Of a stretch of 64,000 nucleotides of DNA, positions 16,251 to 26,010 are shown piece after piece (position 1 is the first letter of the stretch; each line of letters begins with the position of its first letter). A program made the translations under genes and the position numbers. Below the pieces are notes generated by a model. That model was given only the letters and a program-made list of their open reading frames with translations, did not search any database and was not told where the DNA came from. The DNA comes from Methylomonas methanica. Lineage in GTDB: Bacteria > Pseudomonadota > Gammaproteobacteria > Methylococcales > Methylomonadaceae. The stretch is taken from assembly GCF_001644035.1 (NCBI RefSeq), contig NZ_LUUG01000046.1, forward strand, positions 1-64,000, written 5' to 3'.

Positions 16251-18661
16251 AACAGTCCAGAATCCATACCGCCGATACGCTTTTTTCAACCCTCGCTTAT
16301 GACAACGACCATCACCTGTTCTTGCTGGCGGATTCCAGCGTGGGCTTTGGCTTTATCTGCCGGCCATTGACTGGGGCCGATCCCAGTGTTTCCGCTCGAG
16401 TCAATGTGTTGCTGAATCAGGACTGGCCGACCGATACTTTATTGCAAGTCAGCCTGTGGACGTCGCCTGACATCGAAGAATCGCTGGCGGTGATGCATAC
16501 CCGGCGCCTAAAGCAGCAAAAACAGACCTATAAAACGATGACCGGTGCCAGCATCGATTTCCTGCGACAAGGCACCACCAAACCACCGGAATCGATTTCA
16601 GGCGCGCGACTGCGTCGCAGTCATGTCATCGTCACGGTAAAACTGCCCATCGCCAATCCAAGACCTACGGAAGCGGAAATCCGTCGCGCAACCGAATTAC
16701 AACTGGCCACGCAGCAATCTTTATCAACGATTGGCTTATATCCATCGATTTTGGGCTCCGACCAATATGTGCGGGTATTGAATACCGTCCTCAACTGGAG
16801 CCCGGATGCCGGTTGGAAAGACCGAGTAGTTCCGGAATGCGATCCGACCCAGTTGATCCGCGACCAATTACTCGATTTTGACAATGCCCTACAGACCGAC
16901 GAAAAAGGCATTTGGCTCGGATCAAAACGGGTAAAAACCCTGTCAGCCAAACGCACGCCGGACCATTTTTACTTTGGTAGCGCCAAGAGTTATCTGGGCG
17001 ACATATTGTCCGGCACCCGCGGTATTCGCCAGAATGCGCTGATCAGCCTAACCCTTCATTATCCCGATGCCGAATCCACTCGCACCCGGCAGGAAGGCGT
17101 TCGGCAATTCATCACCAACCAGGTCAACACACCGATTGCCCGATTTTTGCCGGTACTGGTGCAGCGTAAACATAATTTCGATGTGCTGTTCGAAGCCTAT
17201 GGTGACGGTGATCGGCCCATACGCAGTTATTTCGGCGTGCTGTTGTTCTGCGATGAATCTGATGAGGCTGCAGCGGTTTCTAATGCCCGTGTGTATTTTC
17301 GGGAACTGGGCTTTCAACTGTTGGAAGATAAATACTTCTGTCTGCCGTTTTTCCTCAACTGTTTGCCGTTTGGCCCAGAGCGCTCGGCGATTTCTGATTT
17401 GAAACGCTACCGTACTTTGGCCACTCGCCATGCCATTCCCTTATTACCGCTATTTGGCGACTGGGCCGGCACCGGCACCCCGACGTTGAATTTTGTCTCG
17501 CGTAACGGCGAGCACATGGCCGTGTCATTGTTCGATACCACGGGCAACTACAACCTCTGTATCGCCGCCGAATCCGGTAAGGGCAAATCTTTTCTGACCA
17601 ACGAAATCATCGTCAGCTATCTGACCGAAGGTGCGCAAATCTGGGCCATTGATGTGGGCCGCTCCTATGAAAACCTCTGCGAGGTTCTGGAAGGCGATTT
17701 CGTCAAATTTACCCACGGTTCTGGCATCTGCATGAATCCGTTTGAGATCGTGCAGAACTTCGAAGAAGAAGCCGACATGCTGGCAGGGCTGGTTAGTCAA
17801 ATGGCGGCACCCACCGAGAAATTGACCGACTTTCAGACCGCCGGTCTCAAGCGCATTCTCAAACAACTGTGGACTGAAAAAGCCCAGTCGATGTCGGTCG
17901 ATGACATTGCCAAATGCCTGTGTGCCGAAGGCGATCAACGTTTGAAGGATGTTGGCGAACAGTTGTTCCCCTTTACCACCCGAGGTGAATACGGCCGTTA
18001 TTTCAACGGCCACAACAACGCTAAATTCGCCAGCGACTTTACGGTATTGGAATTGGAGGAACTCAAGGGTCGCAAGCACCTGCAACAGGTGGTCTTGCTG
18101 CAACTGATCTACCAGATCCAGCAGGAGATGTACCTGGGCGAACGTAACCGGCCCAAGATCGTCATCATCGACGAAGCCTGGGATTTGCTAACCGAAGGCG
18201 ATGTGGCCAAGTTTATGGAACATGGCTACCGTCGCTTTCGTAAATACGGCGGTGCCGCCGTCACCATTACCCAGTCGGTGAATGACCTATACCGAAATGC
18301 CGCCGGCCGAGCCATCGTCGAGAACTCAGCGAATATGTATCTGCTCGGTCAAAAAGCTGAAGTCATCGAAGGCATGAAGCAGGATCGTCGCTTACCGTTA
18401 TCCGATGGCGGTTATGAACTCCTCAAAACCGTCCACACCCTGCCAGGCGCCTATTCGGAAATCTTCTTCATCACCGAAATGGGATCCGGCATTGGCCGTC
18501 TGATTGTGGATCCGTTCAAACGCATTCTTTTTTCCACCAAGCCAGAAGATGTGCAGGCGCTGAAGCAGCTGCGTAGACAGGGGCTCAGTCTGGGCGATGC
18601 CATTCAGCAATTAACAGACGCACGCCAACCGAAATCACGGGAGTTTAACCATGGACGCTAA
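16247..18661 (+). CDS. traC: Type IV secretion ATPase TraC
   Basis: An 804-residue VirB4-like ATPase that powers pilus assembly at the inner membrane. The Walker A motif is AAESGKGKSF (near residue 440), Walker B is IVIIDEAWDLL (near residue 640), and the family motif YGGAAVTITQSVNDLY follows. The N-terminal half is the usual TraC_F domain. Length is normal for the family. Translationally coupled to the RRXRR gene (ATGA), and overlapping the next gene by 11 bases. Confidence 0.95.
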   Translation: MKQSRIHTADTLFSTLAYDNDHHLFLLADSSVGFGFICRPLTGADPSVSARVNVLLNQDWPTDTLLQVSLWTSPDIEESLAVMHTRRLKQQKQTYKTMTGASIDFLRQGTTKPPESISGARLRRSHVIVTVKLPIANPRPTEAEIRRATELQLATQQSLSTIGLYPSILGSDQYVRVLNTVLNWSPDAGWKDRVVPECDPTQLIRDQLLDFDNALQTDEKGIWLGSKRVKTLSAKRTPDHFYFGSAKSYLGDILSGTRGIRQNALISLTLHYPDAESTRTRQEGVRQFITNQVNTPIARFLPVLVQRKHNFDVLFEAYGDGDRPIRSYFGVLLFCDESDEAAAVSNARVYFRELGFQLLEDKYFCLPFFLNCLPFGPERSAISDLKRYRTLATRHAIPLLPLFGDWAGTGTPTLNFVSRNGEHMAVSLFDTTGNYNLCIAAESGKGKSFLTNEIIVSYLTEGAQIWAIDVGRSYENLCEVLEGDFVKFTHGSGICMNPFEIVQNFEEEADMLAGLVSQMAAPTEKLTDFQTAGLKRILKQLWTEKAQSMSVDDIAKCLCAEGDQRLKDVGEQLFPFTTRGEYGRYFNGHNNAKFASDFTVLELEELKGRKHLQQVVLLQLIYQIQQEMYLGERNRPKIVIIDEAWDLLTEGDVAKFMEHGYRRFRKYGGAAVTITQSVNDLYRNAAGRAIVENSANMYLLGQKAEVIEGMKQDRRLPLSDGGYELLKTVHTLPGAYSEIFFITEMGSGIGRLIVDPFKRILFSTKPEDVQALKQLRRQGLSLGDAIQQLTDARQPKSREFNHGR

Positions 18662-18968
18662 ATCGCAATGGCTGAGTGTTGTCTTGATCGCCGCCAGTTT
18701 AGGCTCGGTGGGCGGTTGGTTTTCAGCTTATCAACAACTTCGGCAGCCACTGGCACGCCTGAATTTGGTGACGCCGGTATTCGTACTGGATCGGGCCAAA
18801 TTGATTCAATCAATTCCGCCGAATGCCACGCAAGAACAAATGGCCAAGATCGTCGATGACTGGCAAACCCAGGCCAAAAAGCTCAGTGACGCGGGCTATC
18901 TGGTGATCGATTCCACGGCAGTGGTTACGGCACCTGACGATGTCTATGTCCGGCAAACCCAAAGGTGA
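18651..18968 (+). CDS. TrbI-type (F-like) conjugal transfer protein
   Basis: A 105-residue protein with one N-terminal membrane helix (LSVVLIAASLGSVGGWFSAY), then a small periplasmic region including TPVFVLDRAKLIQSIPPNAT and TAPDDVYVRQ. Length and placement between traC and the signal peptidase match F-type TrbI. It overlaps traC by 11 bases. The family call rests on position and hydropathy more than on a diagnostic motif. Confidence 0.6.
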   Translation: MDAKSQWLSVVLIAASLGSVGGWFSAYQQLRQPLARLNLVTPVFVLDRAKLIQSIPPNATQEQMAKIVDDWQTQAKKLSDAGYLVIDSTAVVTAPDDVYVRQTQR

Positions 18969-18972
18969 TGCG

Positions 18973-19503
18973 ATGGACAAACCCATGACGATACGTCAAA
19001 CATCCCACAGAAAGCCTATCGGCAAGTTCCTGCTCAAAGCCTTGCCGATCTTGATTCTGGTATTGGTGGTTGAGCATTACATCGGCCAACGCTTCCTGAT
19101 TGGCGGCGACGATCAGGTTGATCGTTGTTTACCCGACAAATGGGTTTATCTGATCGATACCTACAACAAGGACATCTGGCGCGGCGATCTGATGGCATTT
19201 CGTGCCGAGCGCATGTCACCGTATTTCAAGGACGGCCAGATCATCGTCAAAATTGCCGCAGGTGTTACCGGCGATCATATTCAGGTCGACAGTCGGCAGA
19301 CCACCGTCAACGGTTCCTTGATCATCGAAGGTTTGCCATTAGCGGAAAAACTCAAGAAACCCGCGTCTAGTTTCAAACGTGACGAAACCATTCCGCCGGC
19401 GGCCTATTGGTTGACCGGCAAAACGGATAAGAGTTTTGACTCGCGGTATTGGGGCTATGTCTATGACCATCAAGTGATTGGGCGGGCTTATGCGCTATTT
19501 TGA
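18973..19503 (+). CDS. Conjugative signal peptidase (TraF/TrhF, S26 family)
   Basis: A 176-residue membrane peptidase that would process the pilin precursor. After a membrane helix (LLKALPILILVLVVEHY) come the S26 features RGDLMAFRA, VKIAAGVTGDHIQVD (general-base Lys and the GD box) and the C-terminal DSRYWGYVYDHQVIGRAY. Where the nucleophilic Ser is expected, the sequence reads DRCLPDKWVYLID, with Cys and no obvious Ser. AAGGTG precedes the ATG at 18973. It overlaps traW by 14 bases. Confidence 0.8.
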   Translation: MDKPMTIRQTSHRKPIGKFLLKALPILILVLVVEHYIGQRFLIGGDDQVDRCLPDKWVYLIDTYNKDIWRGDLMAFRAERMSPYFKDGQIIVKIAAGVTGDHIQVDSRQTTVNGSLIIEGLPLAEKLKKPASSFKRDETIPPAAYWLTGKTDKSFDSRYWGYVYDHQVIGRAYALF

Positions 19504-20692
19504 ATTCCTGTCCAATCGCCCGCGTAAAGTAGTGTTCTTTTGCTTGGCGAATGTATTACTGGTGGCCTCGGTGAATGCTGAGGAGGAATGGTTATCCAGA
19601 TCGCAACGAATTCTGAATACCTTGGATGGTCAAGCTAAGCCTGCGTGGCTGGAAGGCAATGCCTATCAGTTGGAAGCAAACCGGCAAGCTATGGAGATGA
19701 TGCAAAACTCGAAGGCTATGCAATCAATTTCAGCATCCTCAAACCCACTCGACAAAACAGCAATACCTCATCCTGGCAAACCGCTCAAAGTGGTGTTCGT
19801 TTCGTTCTCGCTTGGCGATACCACATTGAAAGGCATGTTCGAAGAGGCATCTGGACAGGACGATGCTTTGTTGGTGTTTCGAGGCCCCAAGCCCGGTCAA
19901 AAACTACCTGCTCTGTTTGCCGATCTCAAACGGCTTCTAAAGGACATCGATCCCGTTCCGAACATAGTGATCGATCCTCCCCGGTTTCAAAAATGGGCGG
20001 TAACGTCAGTGCCGGCCATCGTCGTCGAATCGGATGACAAGGCTTTACTACAAGTCAGAGGCGTCAGCAGTTTGACTTGGCTGAATGATAAATTCAAATC
20101 CGGTGCTACCGGCGATTTAGGCCGATTGGGCGATGTTTACGACATCGCCGAAATCGATCTGCTCGAAGAAATCAAACGACGGATGGCCGCGATCGATTGG
20201 CGGCAAAAGCAACAACAAGCCATCGCCCGTTTCTGGGATCAGCAAAAATTCGAGGTGTTGCCAGTCGCGTTGGAAGACCGTGAGCGAGTAATCGACATGA
20301 CTATCACCGCGCCGCGCAATCTGATTGCGCCGAATGGTCAACTCATTGTCCGGGCCGGACAACCCGTCAACCCCTTGGACAAAATGCCGTTCGGCTTATG
20401 CCTGATTGTGTTTGATGCTACCGAAACCGCCCAAGTCCATTGGATTCGCCAATTGTCATGCCAGGACAAAAAAGCCCGCGTGATGTATCTGACCACGTCG
20501 GTGTCGCGTCAGGACGGCTGGGCCAACTTGAGAGCCTTGGAAACATCGCTGAATTCATCGGTGTACTTGTTGACGCCAGACGTGCGTAGCCGATTTCAAT
20601 TACAGCATGTGCCGAGTCTGGTAGAGCAGACTGGCAATCGTCTAGTGGTTCGCGAACGAAAACTGCCGGCTTCGGCGGGAGAGCGGTCATGA
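19490..20692 (+). CDS. traW: TrbC-TraW fusion pilus assembly protein
   Basis: A 400-residue exported protein (signal peptide residues 1-31, VFFCLANVLLVASVNA). Residues about 95-205 match the thioredoxin-like TrbC domain (LKVVFVSFSLGDTTLKGMF; WAVTSVPAIVVES). From about residue 215 the TraW domain follows (GDVYDIAEIDLLEEIKRRM). Separate proteins in F are thus one polypeptide here, as in some SXT and IncH relatives. The ATG at 19490 is preferred over an upstream TTG at 19478. Overlaps traU by ATGA. Confidence 0.82.
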   Translation: MRYFEFLSNRPRKVVFFCLANVLLVASVNAEEEWLSRSQRILNTLDGQAKPAWLEGNAYQLEANRQAMEMMQNSKAMQSISASSNPLDKTAIPHPGKPLKVVFVSFSLGDTTLKGMFEEASGQDDALLVFRGPKPGQKLPALFADLKRLLKDIDPVPNIVIDPPRFQKWAVTSVPAIVVESDDKALLQVRGVSSLTWLNDKFKSGATGDLGRLGDVYDIAEIDLLEEIKRRMAAIDWRQKQQQAIARFWDQQKFEVLPVALEDRERVIDMTITAPRNLIAPNGQLIVRAGQPVNPLDKMPFGLCLIVFDATETAQVHWIRQLSCQDKKARVMYLTTSVSRQDGWANLRALETSLNSSVYLLTPDVRSRFQLQHVPSLVEQTGNRLVVRERKLPASAGERS

Positions 20693-21720
20693 ATTGCCTG
20701 ATTTTCCCTTGGGTCTTCTGGCTGCTCATATCCCTGGTGAGCAACCTACATGCCGACACCACAACCAGAGCCACCGATCCGCTGTGTGCGGATGCCGAGC
20801 TGTGGTCAGGAAAACTGGTCACCGATATTTGCTGGAGCTGTCTGTTTCCGATACGCGCCGCCGGTGCCTCATTAGGCGGTGGCAATGTGCCAAGTATCGC
20901 TACCGATGAGAAGTTTTGCTTCTGCACCGATCCCATGGGTATACCGCAATTAGGCATGACGGTAGGCTTATGGAATCCGGCTCGACTGATTGAAATCGTC
21001 CGTAATCCCTGGTGTTCACCGGCACTGGGCGGCCATAAAATCAGTGCCTCGAATGTACGTTTGATTGCCACTACCGGCAAGGCGGATTTCGATGCCAGCG
21101 AGATGTCGTTTTTCAATTACCACTACTTCGCCTTTCCGCTGACCATCATGCTGGACCTGTTCTGGGATGGACGATGCAATAGCGACGGCTATCGCGACTT
21201 TGATTTGCTGTACGTCTCGGAACTCGACCCCACCTGGAATAGCGATTTGCTGGCGTTTTTCACCAGTCCGGAAACGGCGTTGTTTGCCAATCCAGTTGCC
21301 ATTTCCGCTTGTGTAGCCGATGCCGCAGCCGCCGCGACTGGAAATTCCCTGGATGCCTTGTTCTGGTGTGCCGGTGCCTGGGGTCACATGTATCCCTTGT
21401 CCGGTATTTCGCCGACCAGTTATGGCACCGATCCTCGGATTACCAGTTTGTTGGCCACGCGGGCGACAGCGGCCTTACATCGCCGAGGCCTAGCTTGGAA
21501 AACATCCGGTAACGATGCCCTGTGCGGCGGGACGATTTATCCCTTCATCCCCAAATCCCAATACCGGCTCAGTATGTTTTATCCGGTAGCGGAAACCGAG
21601 TCCAATCATGTCATCGGCGAGACCACCTTTAAATGGGGTGCGGGACGTACCTTCCCAGGTCCGGGCGAAGATCATCTCTACATCCTGTGGCGCTGGCAGG
21701 ATTGCTGTGTGGGGTTGTGA
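20689..21720 (+). CDS. traU: Conjugal transfer protein TraU
   Basis: A 343-residue periplasmic protein with a signal peptide ending near SNLHA and the many conserved cysteines of TraU (DICWSCLFPIRAAG; FCFCTDPMG; CVADAAAAATG; WRWQDCCVGL at the end). TraU is needed for DNA transfer and pilus assembly and depends on disulfide isomerisation, which fits the dsbC gene in the same operon. Overlaps traN by TGATG. Confidence 0.93.
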   Translation: MNCLIFPWVFWLLISLVSNLHADTTTRATDPLCADAELWSGKLVTDICWSCLFPIRAAGASLGGGNVPSIATDEKFCFCTDPMGIPQLGMTVGLWNPARLIEIVRNPWCSPALGGHKISASNVRLIATTGKADFDASEMSFFNYHYFAFPLTIMLDLFWDGRCNSDGYRDFDLLYVSELDPTWNSDLLAFFTSPETALFANPVAISACVADAAAAATGNSLDALFWCAGAWGHMYPLSGISPTSYGTDPRITSLLATRATAALHRRGLAWKTSGNDALCGGTIYPFIPKSQYRLSMFYPVAETESNHVIGETTFKWGAGRTFPGPGEDHLYILWRWQDCCVGL

Positions 21721-24503
21721 TGCATATCTGGACATTATTCGAGCCGCATCGCTGGTTTACCCAAGCACTATCCGCCCTGTTATGCGTGACGATGGCCTGG
21801 ACGCCGTTTGGGGTATCTTGGGCTGATGCGATACAGGCGGCTGGCAATGATGGCCAGAAATTGGGGCAGCAGATTGTTGGAGGTTTTCAATTTCCAATCG
21901 ATACCGGCAGCGGTTCTCTGTCGTTGAATCCAGGTACTTCGCAGGAAAGCGCGATTTCGATCGGCACGCTGTTTCCAGATACCAACAGTGCAACCACGAC
22001 AACCAGTGACCTTGCCACTCTCTACGGTAACAATCCCGGTACCATCGCCGCCGGCTTGAATGCCCAAACCACTTTGAACGGCGAAAGCAGTTTTACCGGC
22101 GAAGCCTATCGCACTCTGATCGACAACGCCCATCAGTCGCATCCGGATTTACACAACGATGCAGTCTGGAATACCGGCGATCAGGTGTTTGCCAATTTCA
22201 CGCCCTGGGCGCATTCGTTTTCGGACTGTACCACCGTGACCACGCAAACCGAGACCAGCTATTCGGTCCGTATTCCCGACTATCAATTGTGTCTGCGCCA
22301 ACCGACGGTACCGCAAAGTTGTACGGCGACACATCAAGTCAATGTAGAGACCCTACTCGGTTTTGTATCCGGGAACGGCGGCATGTCCAGTTGTGGATCT
22401 GGCTGTATGGACTTGTATGTCGGACGTGTCGGCGATAACTACTGGTCGGCTGGTTGCGGCATATTCAACTGGGAAGTGACTTACAACGTCCTGCATCCGG
22501 AAGCCATCATCAGTGCCACGCTGGAAGACGTCGAATTCGATGACCATGCTCGCGTGTATTACGGCGGGAATCTAATTTATACCGGCTCGACCGGCTGGGG
22601 TGGCTCTTGCGAACTGAGTAATAGCTGGGTCGATCATCCCAATCGTGATGTCACCTATGCCTTCAACAGCACGGGCAACAAAGTCTTCAAACAGGAAACC
22701 ATGGTCGGTGGTAATGGTGAAGGTTATTCCAGGATTCGGCTCCGATATGATTTGTCGAAACTAATCACCCAGGATCAATGGAGCTGGAGCGGACCGAATT
22801 GCCAGAATCTGGCCAATGCCATTACCGATGGGATTTGCCAGGCTGGCAGTCAGCTCAGTTGCAGCAATGATCCCGCTAATGCCTCGGGTTGCTATGTCGA
22901 CTCAACTTCGCAAGTCATGGTCTGTGGTTCCGATTTAGCCCAAGCACCCGTGGCGAGCTCGACCGGTATTCGTAATACCTGTATGAGGATCGATGCCGCC
23001 GGGCAATGTGATTTGAATCAATACGGTCAATGCTGGACCGACACGGCCGGCACGCATTGCTTGGAGCCACCTGCCAACGGTGTTCCCGCCAAGACTTGTG
23101 ATACTTTTGAGACGCAAGGCTGCTCATTCATCAAAAGCCAATGTCTGGATGTGCTGGCATCGGGCACCTGCTGGGACAGCATCGACACCTACGATTGCGG
23201 ACAATCAGCTGGCATTCCCGGCATTCAAAGCAACACCCAACAGCAATGCGCGGGGCCTGTTCGCTGCATGGGCGAAGACTGTATCACCGTGAATCGGACT
23301 CAAAGTCAGGATTTCACCAAGGCGGTGGCCTTGCTGAATAGCGCACAGCAAATGGCGATGGATTTGCATTGCGACTACGCCAACGCCGATCTTCAGCAAA
23401 AGGATCCGACCACTTGCCAGGTGTTCCAAGGCAAACCTGCCAGTTGCAAAATGGTTGGCGGCGCGCTCAGTCTGGTGGATTGCTGTGAAACGCCAGCGGG
23501 GGCGATGGGACTTAGTCGCTATATCGATTTGCTGTTGGCCACCAGCCAACTGGACAATGCCATCATGACCATGGACAGCACCTCCATCGTCCGTGGCGCC
23601 TGGGAAACCATGCGCACGCCGTTTACCCTGGCCGGCGATGCCTGGAATAGTTTTCAGGCTGATTTTGCCTCGGGCGTAAATGACTTGGTCGGTACCGATA
23701 TGCTGAGTACATCCGACGTCGCCTCACAAGGTTTACTGGACTCGCTGAAAGGCGAACTGATGAAATCGGTCGCGGAATGGATCGGTAATATCTTTGGCGA
23801 GGCTGCGGGTAATGCCTTGTTCAGTGCCGGCGGGCAAGCGGCTTTCGATTCGGCCGGCAATCTAACGCCGGCGGCGGAATCCGGCGGCGTTGAATTGGGC
23901 GGCGGCGCAGCCGTGGCAGGTGAAATGCTCAGTACCTTGATGACGGCTTATACCGTGGTGATGATCATCATCATGATTATCCAGATCGTATACGCCTGCG
24001 AACAAGCAGAATACGAACTGGCGGCGAAGAAGCAGCTTAAAGTCTGTACCGACTTGGGTACTGTCTGCGAAAGCAAGGTAGCGGGGCTTTGTCTGGTAAG
24101 AAAGGAAAGTTACTGCTGCTACAACTCACCGCTGGCCCGCATCCTCAACGAGCAAATCAAACCGCAACTGGGGATGGATTTTGGCACGCCGGAAAGCCCT
24201 GTCTGTACGGGGATTAAAGTCTCGGATCTGGATAGAGTCGATTGGACTCAAGTGAATCTGGACGAATGGATGGGGATTTTGGCTCAGACCGGGCATTTAC
24301 CGACTGCAGCCAACGCCGCAGCCATGCTGAATCTTGATCAGTTGACCGGTAGTGGCAGCCGACTGAATCCACAAAAATACGGCGCCGCCTCCAGTGGCCG
24401 ACAAGACACCTTAACCCGCACCCAAGGCCGGATGACCGACCTGGATGTACCTACGGTCAAACGGCAGTCTGAATTGGAAGGCTGGAGCATGGGGCCGCAA
24501 TAA
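21720..24503 (+). CDS. traN: Mating-pair stabilisation protein TraN
   Basis: A 927-residue cysteine-rich outer-membrane adhesin. The signal peptide is at residues 1-37 (ALLCVTMAWTPFGVSWA). The middle of the protein has dozens of Cys in short repeats, and the C-terminal region shows the TraN signature: a hydrophobic helix (VVMIIIMIIQIVYACEQAEY) and paired Cys (KSYCCYNSPLAR-like). The start at 21720 overlaps the traU stop; the upstream frame to 21633 is an artefact. TraN ends 13 bases from the convergent HU gene, which closes the tra operon. Confidence 0.93.
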   Translation: MHIWTLFEPHRWFTQALSALLCVTMAWTPFGVSWADAIQAAGNDGQKLGQQIVGGFQFPIDTGSGSLSLNPGTSQESAISIGTLFPDTNSATTTTSDLATLYGNNPGTIAAGLNAQTTLNGESSFTGEAYRTLIDNAHQSHPDLHNDAVWNTGDQVFANFTPWAHSFSDCTTVTTQTETSYSVRIPDYQLCLRQPTVPQSCTATHQVNVETLLGFVSGNGGMSSCGSGCMDLYVGRVGDNYWSAGCGIFNWEVTYNVLHPEAIISATLEDVEFDDHARVYYGGNLIYTGSTGWGGSCELSNSWVDHPNRDVTYAFNSTGNKVFKQETMVGGNGEGYSRIRLRYDLSKLITQDQWSWSGPNCQNLANAITDGICQAGSQLSCSNDPANASGCYVDSTSQVMVCGSDLAQAPVASSTGIRNTCMRIDAAGQCDLNQYGQCWTDTAGTHCLEPPANGVPAKTCDTFETQGCSFIKSQCLDVLASGTCWDSIDTYDCGQSAGIPGIQSNTQQQCAGPVRCMGEDCITVNRTQSQDFTKAVALLNSAQQMAMDLHCDYANADLQQKDPTTCQVFQGKPASCKMVGGALSLVDCCETPAGAMGLSRYIDLLLATSQLDNAIMTMDSTSIVRGAWETMRTPFTLAGDAWNSFQADFASGVNDLVGTDMLSTSDVASQGLLDSLKGELMKSVAEWIGNIFGEAAGNALFSAGGQAAFDSAGNLTPAAESGGVELGGGAAVAGEMLSTLMTAYTVVMIIIMIIQIVYACEQAEYELAAKKQLKVCTDLGTVCESKVAGLCLVRKESYCCYNSPLARILNEQIKPQLGMDFGTPESPVCTGIKVSDLDRVDWTQVNLDEWMGILAQTGHLPTAANAAAMLNLDQLTGSGSRLNPQKYGAASSGRQDTLTRTQGRMTDLDVPTVKRQSELEGWSMGPQ

Positions 24504-24516
24504 TGCGGCCTAAACC

Positions 24517-24789
24517 TTACTGAACGGCGTCTTTCAGGCCCTTACCTGCTTTGAACGAGGGTAATTTAGCGGCGGCAATCGTAATGGCTTCACCGGTTTG
24601 AGGGTTACGACCAGTACGCTCGGCGCGTTCTTTTACTTCAAATGTACCGAAGCCCACCAACGCCACGGAATCGCTGGCTTTAAGCGCGGCTTGGATCGAT
24701 TGAGTAATACCATCCAATGCACGGCCGGCATCGGCTTTCGTGAGGTTAGCATGGCTGGCGATGGCGTCGATGAGTTCGGATTTGTTCAT
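24517..24789 (-). CDS. hup: HU family DNA-binding protein
   Basis: A complete 90-residue HU subunit: N-terminal [20 protein letters not shown], the core [21 protein letters not shown] with the proline-tipped DNA-binding arm (RNPQTGEAI) and the C-terminal AGKGLKDAV. It would bend DNA during replication, recombination or integration of the element. It is convergent with traN and divergent from the AT-rich pair at 25006. The core chromosome also encodes IHF-alpha at 59782. Confidence 0.95.
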   Translation of the reverse strand: MNKSELIDAIASHANLTKADAGRALDGITQSIQAALKASDSVALVGFGTFEVKERAERTGRNPQTGEAITIAAAKLPSFKAGKGLKDAVQ

Positions 24790-25005
24790 ACGTCAATTTT
24801 CAAAAAGTGATTGAAGAAAAGAAATCTAGTCAAAATTAGTGAATTAGCTTCGATTTTTAGGACTTTGGAATACATGTTTACAGACAAAGTTCGGCATTGC
24901 TTACATCAATTGGATACCGAGCCCCCTTCAGAGCAAAAGTAGTCTAGCCTTGAACCATTAAACCACATGATAATAGCCGTACAGTAAATTTCGGAGATAT
25001 GAGGA

Positions 25006-26010
25006 ATGGCAGACAAGTCACTTAACATGGAAATGGGAAATCTTATTTGTCGATTTGGAGATAAAAAGGTATTGCTTGATTTAGCTGAAGAAGTAGTGTT
25101 ACCTGCTTTTATTGATAATTCACTTGTCAGAAGCTACGACAAAACAAGTTATTTCTTTTACGACGTATCTCCAGTCGTTTTACTTAATAATCAGCACGAA
25201 CAAGTTATTGGCATAGCTGGCCGCTTTATTAAAGATACGACATTGGAGCGAGAGCAAATATTCGAAAATGGAAAAGGACTTATTAAAGACAATGAGTATA
25301 TGCGTTCATCTCCATCAGCTCTTTTCCTGCTCATTCTAAATAACCACCGATTAATATATGTCAAAGAGACAAAAGATGCACCATCAAAAGAGTCATTCCG
25401 TTCCACTCTACTAAACTTCCTTAGTTTTAAGCATGAACAGCATATAAAAATTGAGCATGAAAGACTCAAGAGTGATGGAAAGAGCATCACAAAAAAATCT
25501 CTTTACATCGAAACACCAAGACCAACGCTAGAGTTAATACCTTTAACATCGGAAGACAGTATTGAAGAGTTCTTAAAAAAATACGACGTACTCAAGTCAA
25601 TTGAAATTACTCTTTCAGATAGGAATGATGAAAACGACAACGATCCTTTTTTTGACGAATTACAAAAAAGAAAAGACAAAATTGGAAGTAAGACTTCAGT
25701 AGTCAGACACGCCAATTCACAGGGTCTGAACAAGGATAATGCAATCCAGGAAATATCAGAGGCAACAGAACAAGGAAATCAATCGGTCAAGCTTAGCGGA
25801 ATTGACATAGATGGTGACATATTGAGTGGCAATAATGAAAAATTTCAATTAAGAAAACCGTTGGAAAACTTGAGCTCAAAGCCAAACCAAGCAGCAAAAG
25901 AACTTTATCAGTCTTTTCTTGGATTAGTGGACGACGGATTGGTGAAAGTGCCTGAAACCTCACCAAAAGCGAGAAATATTATTGGACTGCTAATGCAGAG
26001 GTTGTTCTGA
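25006..26010 (+). CDS. Unknown protein of a two-gene AT-rich unit, RexA-like layout
   Basis: A 334-residue soluble protein rich in Lys, Asp and Asn, much more AT-rich than its neighbours, which suggests recent acquisition. No catalytic motif is evident. The N-terminal two thirds look alpha-beta (YFFYDVSPVVLLNN; ALFLLILNNHRLIYVKETKD; LELIPLTSEDSIEEF). The spacing of these segments resembles lambda RexA, and the partner gene encodes a four-helix membrane protein as RexB does. That is a layout comparison by eye, not a homology claim. It overlaps the next gene by one base (TGATG). A phage-defence role is plausible given the adjoining restriction locus. Confidence 0.6.
   Translation: MADKSLNMEMGNLICRFGDKKVLLDLAEEVVLPAFIDNSLVRSYDKTSYFFYDVSPVVLLNNQHEQVIGIAGRFIKDTTLEREQIFENGKGLIKDNEYMRSSPSALFLLILNNHRLIYVKETKDAPSKESFRSTLLNFLSFKHEQHIKIEHERLKSDGKSITKKSLYIETPRPTLELIPLTSEDSIEEFLKKYDVLKSIEITLSDRNDENDNDPFFDELQKRKDKIGSKTSVVRHANSQGLNKDNAIQEISEATEQGNQSVKLSGIDIDGDILSGNNEKFQLRKPLENLSSKPNQAAKELYQSFLGLVDDGLVKVPETSPKARNIIGLLMQRLF

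Noticed and set aside
15987-18661. A complete IscB nuclease next to the RRXRR domain
   Set aside because: The frame stops after 87 residues and traC begins; no RuvC, bridge-helix or HNH motif is present in any frame nearby.
24811-24860. A third copy of the 28-bp palindrome upstream of the HU gene
   Set aside because: AATTAGTGAATTAGC is only loosely similar and lacks the paired arms.
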